Counted from the first letter of the stretch, positions 34,497-45,243 are shown. The stretch: 64,000 bases of DNA from a bacterium M00.F.Ca.ET.205.01.1.1 (GCA_004791255.1 SRUQ01000003.1:210623-274622), one strand, 5' to 3'. The notes: generated from the sequence alone by a model not told the origin. Translations and numbers: made by a program.

Positions 34497-35132
34497 ATGA
34501 GCGACCAGGCAAAAGACGAACGCGCGCCCGATGAAGTCGAGGCGACCGAGGCCAATGCCGAGCGCACGGAAGGCAGCATCGACGGCGACTACGAGGCGCT
34601 CGTGCGGCTCTTGAAGGAAAATGAAGAGCTGAAGGACCGGGCGCTGCGCGTCGCGGCCGAAATGGAGAACCTGCGCCGCCGCACCGCGCGCGACGTTCAC
34701 GACGCGCGCACCTATGCGGTCGCCAATTTCGCCCGCGACATGCTGTCGGTGTCGGACAATCTGCGCCGCGCCCTCGACGCCATCCCCGCCGAGGCCAAGG
34801 CATCGGGCGATGCCGGGTTCAAGGCGCTGATCGAGGGCGTCGACCTGACCGAGCGCGCCATGCTGTCGGCGCTGGAGCGGCACGGGGTCAAGAAGCTGAC
34901 GCCGGAAGGCGAGAAGTTCGACCCCAATTTCCACCAGGCGATGTTCGAAGTGCCCAATCCGGATGTGCCGGCCAACACCGTGGTCCAGGTCGTGCAGCCC
35001 GGCTATTCGATCGGCGAACGCGTGCTGCGCCCGGCCATGGTCGGCGTCGCCAAGGGGGGGCCGAAACTTGCCGCCGCCGAAGCGCCGGTCGAGCCGGGGC
35101 CGGTCAACGAGCAGGCCGAGAAGGATGCGTAG
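34497..35132 (+). CDS. grpE: GrpE nucleotide exchange factor
   Basis: The 211-residue cochaperone releases ADP from DnaK. An acidic unstructured N-terminus is followed by the long helix ([20 protein letters not shown]), with [20 protein letters not shown] in the dimer region. The C-terminal beta domain has [13 protein letters not shown] and [18 protein letters not shown]. All conserved stretches are present. hrcA, its usual neighbour in Rhizobiales, is not adjacent here. Confidence 0.96.
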   Translation: MSDQAKDERAPDEVEATEANAERTEGSIDGDYEALVRLLKENEELKDRALRVAAEMENLRRRTARDVHDARTYAVANFARDMLSVSDNLRRALDAIPAEAKASGDAGFKALIEGVDLTERAMLSALERHGVKKLTPEGEKFDPNFHQAMFEVPNPDVPANTVVQVVQPGYSIGERVLRPAMVGVAKGGPKLAAAEAPVEPGPVNEQAEKDA

Positions 35133-35136
35133 TAGT

Positions 35137-35287
35137 TAGGGGAGTAAGGGAGTAAGGCAGTAGGGGAATAGGGGAACACGGCCGTACCAATTCGACCGGT
35201 TCGTGCTATTTTGGTCCCTACTGCCCTACTGCCCTACTGCCCTACTGCCCTACTCCCCTACTCCCCTACTCCCCTACTCCCCTACTG
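35137..35287. repeat. Octamer tandem array with an inverted partner
   Basis: Nine units of CCCTACTG or CCCTACTC occupy 35216-35287, arranged as four G-type, four C-type and one G-type. A purine-rich counterpart (AGTAAGGG, AGTAGGGG) lies at about 35137-35176, so the two sides can pair into a long hairpin. The array ends 9 bp before the start codon of the next gene. Such arrays vary in copy number by replication slippage. Confidence 0.85.
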
Positions 35288-35296
35288 CCTTACCCC

Positions 35297-35929
35297 ATGA
35301 ATCCCATCGCGCTTCTCGACTATGCCGGTGTCGCCGTGTTCGCGGCGACCGGGGCTTTGGCTGCTTCGCGCAAGCAGCTCGACATTATCGGCTTCCTGTT
35401 CCTGGCCAGCGTCACCGGCATTGGCGGCGGCACGTTCCGCGACCTTATCCTCAACGTCCCGGTATTCTGGGTGGCGAACCGCGACTATGTGCTGATCTGC
35501 GCCGTGGTGGCGGTGGTGGTGTTCTTCACCGCGCACCGGGTCGAATCCCGCTACAAGCTGCTGCTCTGGCTCGACGCCATCGGCCTTGCAGCCTTTTCGG
35601 TGATGGGCGCGGCCAAGGGGCTGGCGATCACCGGCTCACCGGCGGTGTCGGTGATAACAGGCATGCTGACGGCGACCTTCGGCGGCATATTGCGCGATCT
35701 GCTCGCTGGCGAACCTTCGGTGCTGCTTCGACCCGAGATCTATGTGACCGCTGCCCTCGTGGGCGCTGCCGTATTCACGGCTGGCGACGTTGCCGGGCTG
35801 CCGCCGCTGGTCTCCGGCCTTGCGGGCTTTCTGGCCGCGTTCGTCGTGCGCGGCGGCGCGCTCAAATTCGGCTGGACGTTTGCGTCCTACAAGAGCCGGC
35901 CCGGCCGGCGGCCGGAAGATATTCCGTGA
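35297..35929 (+). CDS. UPF0126/YicG-like membrane protein (TRIC fold)
   Basis: The 210-residue protein has about seven hydrophobic segments arranged as two similar halves. The repeated motifs are GIGGGTFRDLILNVPVFWV and TFGGILRDLLAGEPSVLL. The family is related to trimeric intracellular cation channels and is proposed to transport cations or glycine. The start is preceded by pyrimidines (CCTTACCCC) rather than a Shine-Dalgarno sequence, next to the octamer array. Confidence 0.9.
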   Translation: MNPIALLDYAGVAVFAATGALAASRKQLDIIGFLFLASVTGIGGGTFRDLILNVPVFWVANRDYVLICAVVAVVVFFTAHRVESRYKLLLWLDAIGLAAFSVMGAAKGLAITGSPAVSVITGMLTATFGGILRDLLAGEPSVLLRPEIYVTAALVGAAVFTAGDVAGLPPLVSGLAGFLAAFVVRGGALKFGWTFASYKSRPGRRPEDIP

Positions 35930-35937
35930 GGGAAGAA

Positions 35938-36011
35938 GGGAATAGCGAGTAGGGAATAGCGAATAGGGTTGTCCGGGATAGCTCCCACCACATTCTATTC
36001 GCAATTCGCTA
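35938..36011. repeat. Inverted repeat between convergent genes
   Basis: GGGAATAGCGAGTAGGGAAT and GCGAATAGGG on one side pair with CTATTCGCAATTCGCTATTC on the other. The unit GAATAGCGA recurs. It sits between the stops of the UPF0126 gene and olsB, where it could end transcription from both sides, although no clear U-tract follows. Confidence 0.55.
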
Positions 36012-36017
36012 TTCGCT

Positions 36018-36905
36018 TTACGCCGCGAAACGCTGGCCCTCTCCGCCATAATAATTGACGTAGCGGGCGCCGATCTCCTTGACCGGCATCACCACGAACA
36101 CGTCGACGGTCGAGAATTCGCGGTCGATGACGCAGCCGTCGCCGATGCGCGCGCCGACTCTGAGATAGCCCTTGACCAAGGGCGGCATCGCGGCGATCGC
36201 CGCCTTGGCGTTGACCGCCTCGATCGGCATCAGGTCCATCGAGCAATAGCGCCCGGCAACCGCGCGCACGTCCCAAGCCGAATTCGTCCGGCAGTGGTGG
36301 GCGAGATAGGTGAGCGCTTCGGCGTGCGCCGCCGGCACGGTGCCGGGAAAAGATGCGCAGCCGGTCATCACGCCGATGCCGTAATGATTGATGTAGGCCC
36401 AGATGCCTTGCCACAGCGCCTCGATGGTGCGCTTCGAACGATATTCGGGCAACACGCAGGAACGGCCAAGCTCTAGAAAACGCTGGCCGGGATGACGGGC
36501 GATAAGCTTGGTCAGCTCGAATTCGCCCTCGGAATAGAAGCCGCCGGCGGCGGCCGCGATTTCTTGCCGCAGCAGCCGGTAGGTGCCGACGATGCGGCGA
36601 TGTTCGGGGCCGGACAGCGATGTGTCGAACACAAGCAGGTGATCGCAATGCGGATCGAACCGGTCGGCATCACGGCGATCCTGCGCCTGGAACAGGTCTT
36701 TCCTGGCGCCAAGCTCGTCATAGAACACCCGGTAGCGCACTTCCTGCGCGGCCGCGATTTCGGACTCGTTGCGGGCAAGCCGCACTTCGAGGTTGCCGAT
36801 ACGGCCTAGCGCTGCGCCCTTTGTGACGGAATCGACGTTACGCCCGGCAAGCAAGGCGCTGCTGGCGTTCGGCCGAGTGTCACATTCCGGCATAACTGTA
36901 TGCAC
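36018..36905 (-). CDS. olsB: L-ornithine N-alpha-acyltransferase (ornithine lipid synthesis)
   Basis: The 295-residue protein belongs to the GNAT-like OlsB family, which forms lyso-ornithine lipid from ornithine and 3-hydroxyacyl-ACP. Typical stretches are EVRYRVFYDELGA, VGTYRLLRQE, FLELGRSCVLPEYRSKRTIE with WQGIWAYINHYG, and MTGCASFPG. olsA is not in the window. Ornithine lipids are membrane lipids of rhizobia, made especially under phosphate limitation. No Pho box was identified. Confidence 0.88.
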   Translation of the reverse strand: MHTVMPECDTRPNASSALLAGRNVDSVTKGAALGRIGNLEVRLARNESEIAAAQEVRYRVFYDELGARKDLFQAQDRRDADRFDPHCDHLLVFDTSLSGPEHRRIVGTYRLLRQEIAAAAGGFYSEGEFELTKLIARHPGQRFLELGRSCVLPEYRSKRTIEALWQGIWAYINHYGIGVMTGCASFPGTVPAAHAEALTYLAHHCRTNSAWDVRAVAGRYCSMDLMPIEAVNAKAAIAAMPPLVKGYLRVGARIGDGCVIDREFSTVDVFVVMPVKEIGARYVNYYGGEGQRFAA

Positions 36906-37074
36906 GAGTGATTCTCCTTCGAGCCATCCCTCTTGGCACGGGGATACGGTGTAGGTGCAACAGGATTGTGACAGTACCGTGATACGGTCTCGCGGGCAAT
37001 ACTTCGTCGGCTGGCGAAAACGGTCAACCGGCTATGTTGCGCAAGGAGATGGGGCCGCGCGGGGAGAAAAAAGC

Positions 37075-39363
37075 TCAGGCGGCGACCTGTCCCTCGACCG
37101 CGTTGACCAGCGCTTCGGGGTCGAGCGGCTTGGTGACGAAGCCGCTCGCGCCGTGGGCGAGCACCGCATGCCGGGTCTTTTCCTGGCTGTCGGCCGACAG
37201 CACCATGATCGGCACCGGCGGCACCGCGGTTTCCTCCTCATGGCGGCGGATAGCGGCAATGGCATCCAGCCCGTCCATGACCGGCATGTGCAGGTCCATC
37301 AGCACCACGTCGAAACGGTGCTTATGCCCGGCGCCGGTGACGGCCTCGACCGCCGCCTTGCCATTGCCGACCACCTGGACGCGGTGGCCCGCCTTCAGCA
37401 GCGTGGCGCGCGCGAGCATGGCGTTGATGTCATTGTCTTCGGCAATCAGCACCGACAGGCCGTGCTGGCGGCGGCCGCCGGCGCGATTTGCCAGTGTGCG
37501 GCGCTTTTCCGGCCGTACCGGGGCAAGTGCGGTCGCCTGGCTGCTGAGAAGCACACGCAGAAGCGTTCCGCCACGCACCGGCCTGGCCAGGAAGGTCGCG
37601 TAGCCGCTGGCGCGGAATTCGCCGAGCATGCCGCGGTCGGTCGGCGCGATCAGTGTAATGGCCTCGCAGTCGGAAAAGCCGCTTTGGCGCAGCCGATTGA
37701 GCAATCGCCCGTCGCCCTCTTCCATGGCCGCGTCGACCAGAAGCGCGTCGCAGCCGTTGGCAAAGGACGCGGCCTGGGCCACGGTGGTGGCAATGCTGGC
37801 CGCGCCGCCATTGGCGCGGATGGTGCGGGCGATGGCGTCGGCCTCGACGGCATTTTTCGACAGGATGACGGCGCATTTGCCCGAAAGCGCATTCTGCCGG
37901 CCCTGCGGCGGCTCGGTGGCCGCTGTGGCCGGAATCTCGAAGACGAATTCCGATCCCTGGCCGAGCCGGCTGGATACGGAAATCGAGCCGCCCATGGCGG
38001 CAACCAGCCGCTTGGAGATGGCAAGGCCGAGGCCGGCCCCGCCATGCGTGCGCGTCGAGGTGCCGTCGGCCTGCTCGAACTCCTCGAAAATGCGCTCCAT
38101 GTCCTCTTCGCGCAGACCCGGACCGGTATCGGCGATGGTGAAGCATATGCGGTCCGTGGTTTCGGTGCGGACGCGCGCGATGCTGAGCAGCACGCCACCG
38201 CTGTGGGTGAACTTGATTGCGTTGCCGATCAGGTTGAGCAGCACCTGCCTGACCCGGCCGGGATCCGCGGTGATCAATTGCGGCACGTCGGGTTCGACGT
38301 GGCAGCCGAGGCCGATATCCTTGGCGAAGGCGCGCGCGGCCAGAAGCTCGATGATGTTGTCGGCGATCTCGCGCACCGACATCGCCTGCGGTTCGGGATC
38401 GAAGCGTCCCGCCTCGATCTTGGAATAGTCGAGCAGGTCCTCGATCAGGGCCAGCAAGGCGCTGGCCGAGGTCGAGACGGCGCTAACATAGGTCTGTTGT
38501 TCCGGCGACAGGCTGGTATCGGCAAGCAGCCTCGCCATGCCCATGATGCCATTCATGGGCGTGCGGATCTCATGGCTGACGGTGGCGAGGAAGCGCGATT
38601 TGGCCTGGCTTGCGTATTCGGCCCGCTCGCGGGCGGTGATCAGCGAGGATTCAGCCCGCTTGCGGGCGGTGATGTCGCGGGCGATGGCGCGATGCGAAAC
38701 GGCGCCGCTGTCCTTGTCGCGCACCGACAGTTCGATCCACGAAAACCAGCGCTGGCCGCTCGGTGCGCGGATGGCGACATCCGTGGAGCTCAGGCAGTCA
38801 TGGTCGGAGAAGGCGGCATCGGGCACGATGCCCACCTCGATGCCTAGCTCCGCCAGCGTCTTGCCGGCAAGGTTGCGCGGATCGACTTCTACCAGATTCG
38901 CGAAAACCTGGTTGGCATAAACGATGTAGCCGTCGCGGTCGCGATGGATGACGAGGTCGCCAAGCGCGTCGATCAGGCCGCGAAAGCGCTCTTCGCTTTC
39001 CTGCATCTCCCACATGCGATCGGCAAGCGTCTCGATCTCGGCGCGGCTGCGGGCGGTGGTCTCGTCGAGCAACGCCGAACTGCGGTGCTCGCTTCGTCTG
39101 GCGCGCAGATGCAGGGCAAGGCCGGCAAGACCGGTTGCCAGCAAGGCGAGGCTGATGAAGAGCGGCGCGCCGGTCAGATGCGCCAGGCCGGCCAGCACCA
39201 CGACGGCAACGAAGGTCAGGAGCGGCAGGCTCTCACGCCTGGCGCGCCGCGGTTTCGGTTCAGGCACCAGCGGCGGCGCGGCGACGAACAACCGCGCCGC
39301 CGGCGCGGTGGCCGCATCGTCGTCATCACTTCCCAGTTCTCGGATGCCGGATTCCGCGATCAT
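37075..39363 (-). CDS. Hybrid sensor histidine kinase/response regulator
   Basis: The 762-residue protein has two close membrane helices at about residues 47-87 and a PAS domain at about 125-235 ([20 protein letters not shown]). The kinase core has the H-box [15 protein letters not shown], the N-box [18 protein letters not shown] and the G-boxes DTGPGLRE and [11 protein letters not shown] degenerate receiver-like segment follows. The C-terminal receiver has the acceptor Asp in [14 protein letters not shown] and Lys in GFVTKPLD. No separate regulator lies adjacent. The signal is unknown. Confidence 0.93.
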   Translation of the reverse strand: MIAESGIRELGSDDDDAATAPAARLFVAAPPLVPEPKPRRARRESLPLLTFVAVVVLAGLAHLTGAPLFISLALLATGLAGLALHLRARRSEHRSSALLDETTARSRAEIETLADRMWEMQESEERFRGLIDALGDLVIHRDRDGYIVYANQVFANLVEVDPRNLAGKTLAELGIEVGIVPDAAFSDHDCLSSTDVAIRAPSGQRWFSWIELSVRDKDSGAVSHRAIARDITARKRAESSLITARERAEYASQAKSRFLATVSHEIRTPMNGIMGMARLLADTSLSPEQQTYVSAVSTSASALLALIEDLLDYSKIEAGRFDPEPQAMSVREIADNIIELLAARAFAKDIGLGCHVEPDVPQLITADPGRVRQVLLNLIGNAIKFTHSGGVLLSIARVRTETTDRICFTIADTGPGLREEDMERIFEEFEQADGTSTRTHGGAGLGLAISKRLVAAMGGSISVSSRLGQGSEFVFEIPATAATEPPQGRQNALSGKCAVILSKNAVEADAIARTIRANGGAASIATTVAQAASFANGCDALLVDAAMEEGDGRLLNRLRQSGFSDCEAITLIAPTDRGMLGEFRASGYATFLARPVRGGTLLRVLLSSQATALAPVRPEKRRTLANRAGGRRQHGLSVLIAEDNDINAMLARATLLKAGHRVQVVGNGKAAVEAVTGAGHKHRFDVVLMDLHMPVMDGLDAIAAIRRHEEETAVPPVPIMVLSADSQEKTRHAVLAHGASGFVTKPLDPEALVNAVEGQVAA

Positions 39364-39507
39364 GCGAAATCCTTGCCAGACAGAGATTATGGAAGGCTGC
39401 GCCCGATCGTTCGAATTTTAGCGGACTGGCCGTTTTTTGCCCGGTCTGCCGCGGTTCCTGCCGCCGACACGGCAATGCTTCGGCTGCCTATGGCCGGCTG
39501 GCCGGGC

Positions 39508-40497
39508 TCACATGTCCACGACGACGCGACCGCGGATCTTGCCGTCGACAATGTCATGGGCGGCATCGATGATGCCGTCGAAGCCGATGGATTTGGACAG
39601 GCTGGCGAGCTTCCGCAAATCGAGGTCGGCGGCGATGCGGCGCCAGGCTTCGAGGCGCACCGCCTTCGGCGCCATCACCGAATCGATGCCGAGCAGCGAC
39701 ACGCCGCGCAGGATAAAGGGGGCCACGCTCGACGGCAGGTCCATGCCACCGGCCAGGCCACAGGCGGCGACAGCGCCGCCATAGGAGGTCATCGACAGCA
39801 CGTTGGCCAGCGTGTGGCTGCCGACCGAATCGACGCCGCCGGCCCAGCGTTCCTTGGCGAGCGGCTTGGCGGGCTGGCTGAGTTCGTCGCGCGATATCAC
39901 TTCGGCGGCGCCGAGATCGATCAAATAGGGGCTTTCGGCATTGCGCCCGGTCGAGGCGATGACATGGTAGCCGAGGCTGGACAGGAGGGAGACTGCGACC
40001 GAGCCGACGCCGCCGGCGGCGCCCGTCACCACCACCGGGCCGCGGTCGGGCAGGATGCCGTGCCGCTCCAGCGCCATCACGCTGAGCATGGCGGTGTAGC
40101 CGGCGGTGCCGACCGCCATCGCGTCATGCGCGCTGATACCCTGGGGAAGCGGCACCAGCCAGTCGCCGTTGACACGGGCGCGTCCGGCAAAGGCGCCGAA
40201 ATGGGTCTCGCCGACGCCCCAGCCGTTGAGGATGACCTTGTCTCCAACGCGCCAGTCAGCATGGGAAGAAGACAGCACCGTTCCGGCGAAATCGATGCCC
40301 GGCACCAGCGGCCAGCGGCGGATAACCGGCGCCTTGCCCGTAATGGCAAGCCCGTCCTTGTAGTTCACCGTCGTCGCTTCGACCGCGACGGTGACATCGC
40401 CTTCCATCAGGTCGGCCTCGGTCAACTCGGTTACCGCCACCGACTGCTTCTTTTCGGCATCGCGCGAAACGAGGATGGCTTTAAAGGTTTCGGGCAT
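39508..40497 (-). CDS. acuI: Acryloyl-CoA reductase-type MDR oxidoreductase (AcuI/YhdH)
   Basis: The 329-residue protein starts [20 protein letters not shown]; the reading frame is open further upstream only across lspA. Motifs include [38 protein letters not shown] and [20 protein letters not shown]. These define the YhdH/YhfP-AcuI branch, which reduces acryloyl-CoA with NADPH and removes a toxic electrophile. It lies 58 bp downstream of lspA. Confidence 0.88.
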   Translation of the reverse strand: MPETFKAILVSRDAEKKQSVAVTELTEADLMEGDVTVAVEATTVNYKDGLAITGKAPVIRRWPLVPGIDFAGTVLSSSHADWRVGDKVILNGWGVGETHFGAFAGRARVNGDWLVPLPQGISAHDAMAVGTAGYTAMLSVMALERHGILPDRGPVVVTGAAGGVGSVAVSLLSSLGYHVIASTGRNAESPYLIDLGAAEVISRDELSQPAKPLAKERWAGGVDSVGSHTLANVLSMTSYGGAVAACGLAGGMDLPSSVAPFILRGVSLLGIDSVMAPKAVRLEAWRRIAADLDLRKLASLSKSIGFDGIIDAAHDIVDGKIRGRVVVDM

Positions 40498-40555
40498 CGT
40501 TTTTCTCCGCGGGCTTGCTTGGCGGCGCCGACTGTGCGGCGCTGGCCGCGCGGGG

Positions 40556-41050
40556 TCAATCGCCGGGTCGATCGTTTGACGGTTCGGGCCGGCGCCGCCA
40601 GCCGAACAGTTCGTCGAGGACGACAAGGGCCGCGCCGACCGAAATGAAGGCGTCGGCGAGGTTGAATACCGCGAAGGACCAGACCGGCGTGTGGAAGAGG
40701 ATATAGTCGATGACATGGCCGTAGACGGCACGGTCGATCAGATTGCCGAGCGCACCGCCGATGATCAGCGCAAAGCCGGTGCGGGCGATCACGTGGCCTG
40801 GTGGCGTGCGCGTGGCGAGATAGAGCACGAAGGCAACGACCAGGACGGCGATGACCACCAGGCCGGTGTCGCCGAAGGACTCGAACATCGAGAAGGCGAT
40901 GCCGGTGTTGTAGGTGCGAAACAGCGCCAGGAACGGCGCCAGATCGAGTTTCTCCTGAAAGGCGAGACCCGTTTCGACCAGATGTTTTATCCACTGGTCG
41001 AGCGCGAGGGCCGCGAGGACGAGCAGGGCATAGGGCGACCAGGATTTCAC
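40556..41050 (-). CDS. lspA: Lipoprotein signal peptidase II
   Basis: The 164-residue inner-membrane protease cleaves prolipoproteins after diacylglyceryl transfer. Four hydrophobic helices are visible. The catalytic aspartates are in [19 protein letters not shown] and [11 protein letters not shown], and YNTGIAFS is the family NTG-AF signature. It is 13 bp downstream of the TrmH-like gene, probably in one operon with it. Confidence 0.95.
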   Translation of the reverse strand: MKSWSPYALLVLAALALDQWIKHLVETGLAFQEKLDLAPFLALFRTYNTGIAFSMFESFGDTGLVVIAVLVVAFVLYLATRTPPGHVIARTGFALIIGGALGNLIDRAVYGHVIDYILFHTPVWSFAVFNLADAFISVGAALVVLDELFGWRRRPEPSNDRPGD

Positions 41051-41063
41051 GATTGGCTAAGCC

Positions 41064-41921
41064 TCATTGGGAGTCCGTGGCAGGGTCCAGCCTCAACGCG
41101 CCGCGCCGGATCTCGAACAGCATGACGCCGGTGGCGACAGCGAGGTTGAGGGAATCGGCACGGCCGGCCTGCGGGATCCTGAGCAGCCTGTCGCAACTTG
41201 CCGCCAGGCTTTCCGGCAGGCCCTGCTGCTCGTTGCCCATCATCAGCAGCACCGGCCCGCGGGAAAAATCGACCGAGCGGTAGTCGACCGCGCCTTTCAG
41301 GTGCGTGCCGGCGACGAGGCCCGAAAAGCCGCCGCGCCAGGCCAGAAACGCCTCAGTCGTTGCCTTGGCCACCGGCACGGCGAAGATCGAGCCCATGGTG
41401 GCGCGCACCGTTTCCACTGAAAACGGATCGGTGGTGTCGCCGACCAGGATGACGCCCTTGGCTCCGACGGCATCGACGGTGCGGATGACGGTGCCGAGAT
41501 TGCCGGGGTCGCGCACCCGGTCGAGCGCCACCCAGACATCGCCATTGTCGGCACGGATGTCCCGCAGCGACAGGAATTTCTGCGAGAAGACGCCGACCAC
41601 CATTTGCGGATTGTCGCGGCGGGTGATGGCGACGAGCACCTTTTCCGAGACTTCGAGCACGGTGCCGCCTGCTGCAACCGTGCGCGCGGCGACCTTCTCC
41701 ACCGCCGGGTTGCCGCGTCCGGCCTTGGCGAAGACCAGGGTCCTGATCTGCCAGCCGAGGTCGAGCGCGTCGATGACCAGCTTCAGCCCCTCGGCCATGA
41801 AAGCGTTCTGCTGGTCGCGGAATTTCTTCAGGGCGAGCGCCTTGATGTCCTTGACCAGCGGGTTGGCGAGGCTGGTGACCTCTTTCACCTGGCCAGGTGC
41901 GCCGACGTGTCGCTCGTTCAT
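41064..41921 (-). CDS. TrmH/SpoU-family RNA 2'-O-methyltransferase
   Basis: The 285-residue SPOUT enzyme has an N-terminal RNA-binding substrate domain (EVTSLANPLVKDIKALALKK). Its knotted methyltransferase domain carries the three motifs VWVALDRVRDPGNLGTVIRT, LLMMGNEQQGLP and IPQAGRADSLNLAVATGVML. It methylates rRNA or tRNA ribose; the exact site cannot be read from sequence. Its ATG abuts the stop of the upstream gene (TGA-ATG). Confidence 0.92.
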   Translation of the reverse strand: MNERHVGAPGQVKEVTSLANPLVKDIKALALKKFRDQQNAFMAEGLKLVIDALDLGWQIRTLVFAKAGRGNPAVEKVAARTVAAGGTVLEVSEKVLVAITRRDNPQMVVGVFSQKFLSLRDIRADNGDVWVALDRVRDPGNLGTVIRTVDAVGAKGVILVGDTTDPFSVETVRATMGSIFAVPVAKATTEAFLAWRGGFSGLVAGTHLKGAVDYRSVDFSRGPVLLMMGNEQQGLPESLAASCDRLLRIPQAGRADSLNLAVATGVMLFEIRRGALRLDPATDSQ

Positions 41922-43067
41922 TCAGGCTATCCAGCGCGAAAACAGTGAGGTCGAAAGCGCCCGGCTGGCGGACTTTTCACGGATGATCAGTTCGCCCGAT
42001 TCGACCCTGCCACCCATGCCGGCGAAGGTATCGCGCATGAGGGCATGGATGGCGAAGAAGGAGGCGCGGATCGAATAGGCGGTCAGCACCACGGCGAGCG
42101 GCTTCGGCGTCAGGATCGAGCGGCAGAGATCGGTCAGCGCAGGCAGGTCCTCGAACAATTGCCAGACCTCGCCCTTGGGTCCGCGGCCATAGGCCGGCGG
42201 GTCGAAGAGCACGATATCATAGCGGCTGCCGCGGCGCTCTTCGCGTTCGGCGAATTTCACCGCGTCCTCGACGATCCAGCGAATCGGCTTGTTTCCCAAG
42301 CCTGATATCTCCTGGTTTTCGCGGGCCCAGCCGATCGCCTTCTTCGAGGCATCAACATGGGTGACCTCGGCGCCCGCGCGGGCTGCCACCAGAGACGCGA
42401 GCCCGGTGTAGCCGAACAGGTTCAGCACCTTGACCGGGCGTTTGGCCGCGGCGATCAGCCCGGCCATATGGTCCCAGTGCGAGGCCTGCTCCGGAAAGAC
42501 GCCGACATGGCGAAACGAGGTGAAACGGCCGAGATAGTCGATGCCGTCATGCTTCATCGGCCAGGTCTCGCCGAGCGGCGTCTTGGGAAAGCGCCAGCGG
42601 CCAATCCCCTCCTCGTCGGTGTCGCCGGTGAAGATGGCGTCGGCGCGGTCCCAATCCTTGGCCGGCAGGGCCTTTTGCCAGATCGCCTGGCCCTCGGGCC
42701 GCACGATCCGGTAGGGGCCGTATTGTTCGAGTTTTTGCCCGGCGCCGCTGTCGAGCAGCGCATAATCGTCGTTGGGGGCGACTTCCAGGATTACCGGAAG
42801 TTGCTCGGCGGGCAGGGCGCCGTCGCGGCGAGCAAGATTGCGCGGCGCGGATTTCGGTTCGGCGCGATCGTTCGGCTTCACGTCCCGCTGTTCACGCGGC
42901 CTCGCATCGGGTCGCGCGGCTCCCCGTTGCTCGTGCGGGCGCGTCTCACCGCTTCCACCCTTCGCGGGCGGGCGGCTGTCGCGGCGTTTGTCGCGAAAAG
43001 ACTTCAAGCAGGAGCATCTCCGAGCGGCGTGGCCGCTTTTGGCATGAGGACAGCGGCGGCGCAACAA
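41922..43067 (-). CDS. Class I SAM-dependent (probable rRNA) methyltransferase
   Basis: The protein is up to 381 residues. Residues 1-85 are Arg/Pro/Glu-rich and look unstructured. The catalytic part has SAM-binding LNLFGYTGLASLVAARAGAE, an acidic VTHVDASKKAI and IVLFDPPAYGRGPKGE, as in RlmI/RlmL-type rRNA methyltransferases. The start is uncertain: ATG 43067 lacks a ribosome-binding site and an internal TTG may be used instead. It abuts the TrmH-like gene. The 267 bp before it hold no feature I recognise. Confidence 0.85.
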   Translation of the reverse strand: MLRRRCPHAKSGHAARRCSCLKSFRDKRRDSRPPAKGGSGETRPHEQRGAARPDARPREQRDVKPNDRAEPKSAPRNLARRDGALPAEQLPVILEVAPNDDYALLDSGAGQKLEQYGPYRIVRPEGQAIWQKALPAKDWDRADAIFTGDTDEEGIGRWRFPKTPLGETWPMKHDGIDYLGRFTSFRHVGVFPEQASHWDHMAGLIAAAKRPVKVLNLFGYTGLASLVAARAGAEVTHVDASKKAIGWARENQEISGLGNKPIRWIVEDAVKFAEREERRGSRYDIVLFDPPAYGRGPKGEVWQLFEDLPALTDLCRSILTPKPLAVVLTAYSIRASFFAIHALMRDTFAGMGGRVESGELIIREKSASRALSTSLFSRWIA

Positions 43068-43334
43068 GCGATGGCGAGCGGGTCAATTGGCGGAGCCTGG
43101 AAACGCTCGCCTTTGAAACAGTGCGGGGTGTTGCGGCATCGTGCTTGTTTTTTCACGCGTTTCGTTTATGAGGCCGCCATTGTTGTTTCTGGTATCGGAG
43201 CGAAAGATGACGATCATCTTCACCGCGCACCCCTTGAGGGTTCCGGCGTAAGCCAGCATCGTGCTGACTGCCGCCGGTCGAACGGATGCCTGATGGCGTC
43301 CGGTTTCTGAACCCGTATCCAGAAGTGTTCCATC

Positions 43335-44555
43335 ATGGGCAAATCGACCGGGAGCTCAGGCTCCTCTTTGCCGCGCGTTGTCGCGACGGCGCATATCCAG
43401 CATTGTTTTTCACCGCGCACCTGGATCGAGGGTGCCGCACTTCAACAACTGACGACCGTCGCGGCCTTGCCCGGCGTCGTCTCCGTTGCGGCCTTTCCGG
43501 ACCTGCATCCGGGAAAATATGGTCCGACCGGAATTGCCGTGCTGTCGGAGCGGCTGCATCCGCAACTCATCGGCAACGATATCGGCTGCGGCATGTCGCT
43601 GTTCGAGCTCGATCTGCCGTTGCGCAAACTGAAGGTCGACAAGGCCGTCGACTGCCTGCGCCGGATCGAGGCGGAGGATATCGATCCCCATGCGGCGCTC
43701 GCTGCTTCGGACCTGGCGCAGGATCTCTACCCGAACGCGTTAGGGACGATCGGCGGCGGCAATCATTTCTGCGAGCTGCAGGCGGTCGATGAGACGATCG
43801 GCGCCTCAGGCGAAAGCCTGTTCGATCGCCAGAAGCTCTATCTGCTGGTGCATTCCGGCTCGCGCGGGCTTGGCGCCTTTGTCTTCGGGCAGATGCTCGA
43901 CCTCGAGCGAGCGGTTACCGAAGGGCTTGATCCGGAGTCCGCCGAGGGCCGGCATTGGCGCCGTCAGCATGATGTCTGCGTCACCTGGGCATCGCTCAAT
44001 CGCAGGCTGATCGCGGAGCGCGCGGCAAGCGCCTTGCGCAGCGACGTCAGGCTGGTGGCCGACGTGCCGCACAATCTTGTCCGCGACCGGGCCGGTGGCT
44101 TCGTTCATCACAAGGGGTCGGCCGCGGTGCGGATGGGGGATGTCGCCCCGATCGCCGGTTCGCGCGCCAGCCTAAGCTATGTCGTGCGCGCGCTCGACGG
44201 GACGGGTCCATCGCTGGGCGGTATTTCGCATGGCGCCGGCCGCAAATACGACCGCGCCACCATGCACGGCCGCGCCGGGCGCAACAGGTCCGAGCGCGAC
44301 GCCTTGTTGAAAAACGCGTGGGGCGGGCAGTTGATCTGCGACGATCGCAACCTGGTCATCGAGGAAGCGGCTTCCGCCTACAAGGATGCCGGGCAAGTGG
44401 TGCAAGACCTAGCCGATGCCGGCCTGGTGGTGGCGCTCGCAGCGATGAAACCGCTGGTGACCTACAAGAAGGCGATAGATGGCCCGCCCGACCGGACACG
44501 CAGCAAACCGACCCGCGACCGCGAGGGAAGGAGGGATCGCCATGCCCGCGATTGA
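43335..44555 (+). CDS. rtcB: RtcB-type RNA ligase, PrfH-associated subgroup (RtcB2)
   Basis: The 406-residue ligase joins RNA 3'-phosphate to 5'-OH ends. Metal and GTP site motifs are present: [46 protein letters not shown], and the guanylylated His in [14 protein letters not shown]. The stop lies 14 bases inside the PrfH gene. RtcB2-PrfH pairs are known to rescue and repair ribosomes whose 16S decoding centre was cut by ribotoxins, and this is the likely role here. Confidence 0.92.
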   Translation: MGKSTGSSGSSLPRVVATAHIQHCFSPRTWIEGAALQQLTTVAALPGVVSVAAFPDLHPGKYGPTGIAVLSERLHPQLIGNDIGCGMSLFELDLPLRKLKVDKAVDCLRRIEAEDIDPHAALAASDLAQDLYPNALGTIGGGNHFCELQAVDETIGASGESLFDRQKLYLLVHSGSRGLGAFVFGQMLDLERAVTEGLDPESAEGRHWRRQHDVCVTWASLNRRLIAERAASALRSDVRLVADVPHNLVRDRAGGFVHHKGSAAVRMGDVAPIAGSRASLSYVVRALDGTGPSLGGISHGAGRKYDRATMHGRAGRNRSERDALLKNAWGGQLICDDRNLVIEEAASAYKDAGQVVQDLADAGLVVALAAMKPLVTYKKAIDGPPDRTRSKPTRDREGRRDRHARD

Positions 44556-45159
44556 TCTTCTCGTCACCTCCGGCTGCGGTCCGGCCAAATGCCGCGTCGC
44601 GTTGATGGCGCTGGTCGGCATCATCGAAGCCGAGGCCGGTCGGCGCGGCTGTGCCATCGATGTCGCATTCGGCCACCGGCCGGACCGGCACGGCGCCAAA
44701 TCGGCGCTGCTCTCGCTTGAAGGCGCGAACGCCGCCGCGTTGACGCGGGAGTATTGCGGCACCGTCAAATTCGTCTTCAAGAGCCCGGTGCGCCCGGGCC
44801 ACAGACGCCAGAACTGGTTTGTCGGCGTGAAGACGGTGGATCTGGCGGCGGCAGCCCCTGCCGAGGCGTCCATCGCGGTGTCGGATGTGCGGTTCGAAAC
44901 CCTGCGCGCGGGCGGCCCCGGCGGACAGCATCAGAACACCACCGACAGCGCGGTGCGCGCGGTCCATTTGCCCACAGGCATCGTGGTCACGGCGCGCGAC
45001 GAGCGCTCCCAGCACCGCAACAAGGCGATCGCGCTGCGGCGGCTTGAGGCGATGCTGCGGGTTCTCGCCGATCGCGAGGCCGAACAGTCGAAGGTGGAAA
45101 TCTTCATCGCCAACAAGGCGCTGGAGCGCGGCAACGAGGTCAAGGTGTTTCGCCTCTGA
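44542..45159 (+). CDS. prfH: Peptide chain release factor H
   Basis: The 205-residue release-factor homologue starts [20 protein letters not shown] and contains the catalytic GGQ in [20 protein letters not shown], followed by a basic tail. It lacks the stop-codon recognition domain of RF1/RF2, as expected for PrfH. The frame is longer upstream, but GGAAGGAGGG directly before ATG 44542 fixes the start. It overlaps the RtcB gene, so the two are co-translated. It should hydrolyse peptidyl-tRNA on stalled, damaged ribosomes before ligation. Confidence 0.92.
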   Translation: MPAIDLLVTSGCGPAKCRVALMALVGIIEAEAGRRGCAIDVAFGHRPDRHGAKSALLSLEGANAAALTREYCGTVKFVFKSPVRPGHRRQNWFVGVKTVDLAAAAPAEASIAVSDVRFETLRAGGPGGQHQNTTDSAVRAVHLPTGIVVTARDERSQHRNKAIALRRLEAMLRVLADREAEQSKVEIFIANKALERGNEVKVFRL

Positions 45160-45243
45160 GCCGGGTTGGAACCGGCGCGGCAGCGGTCCGGGCGTGTGCG
45201 ACCGTTCTAGCTTCCTGCCGCGCCGGGTTCTATCGTGGCGGTC

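Noticed and set aside
36955..38847. 630-codon plus-strand frame opposite the hybrid kinase
   Set aside because: The minus strand encodes complete PAS, kinase and receiver motifs; the plus-strand frame has shadow composition.
38944..40647. 567-codon plus-strand frame across acuI and the spacer
   Set aside because: Antisense to a complete AcuI-type enzyme and to the kinase start; no own motifs.
43068..43334. Possible tRNA or small RNA in the gap before rtcB
   Set aside because: No cloverleaf or terminator could be recognised by eye.
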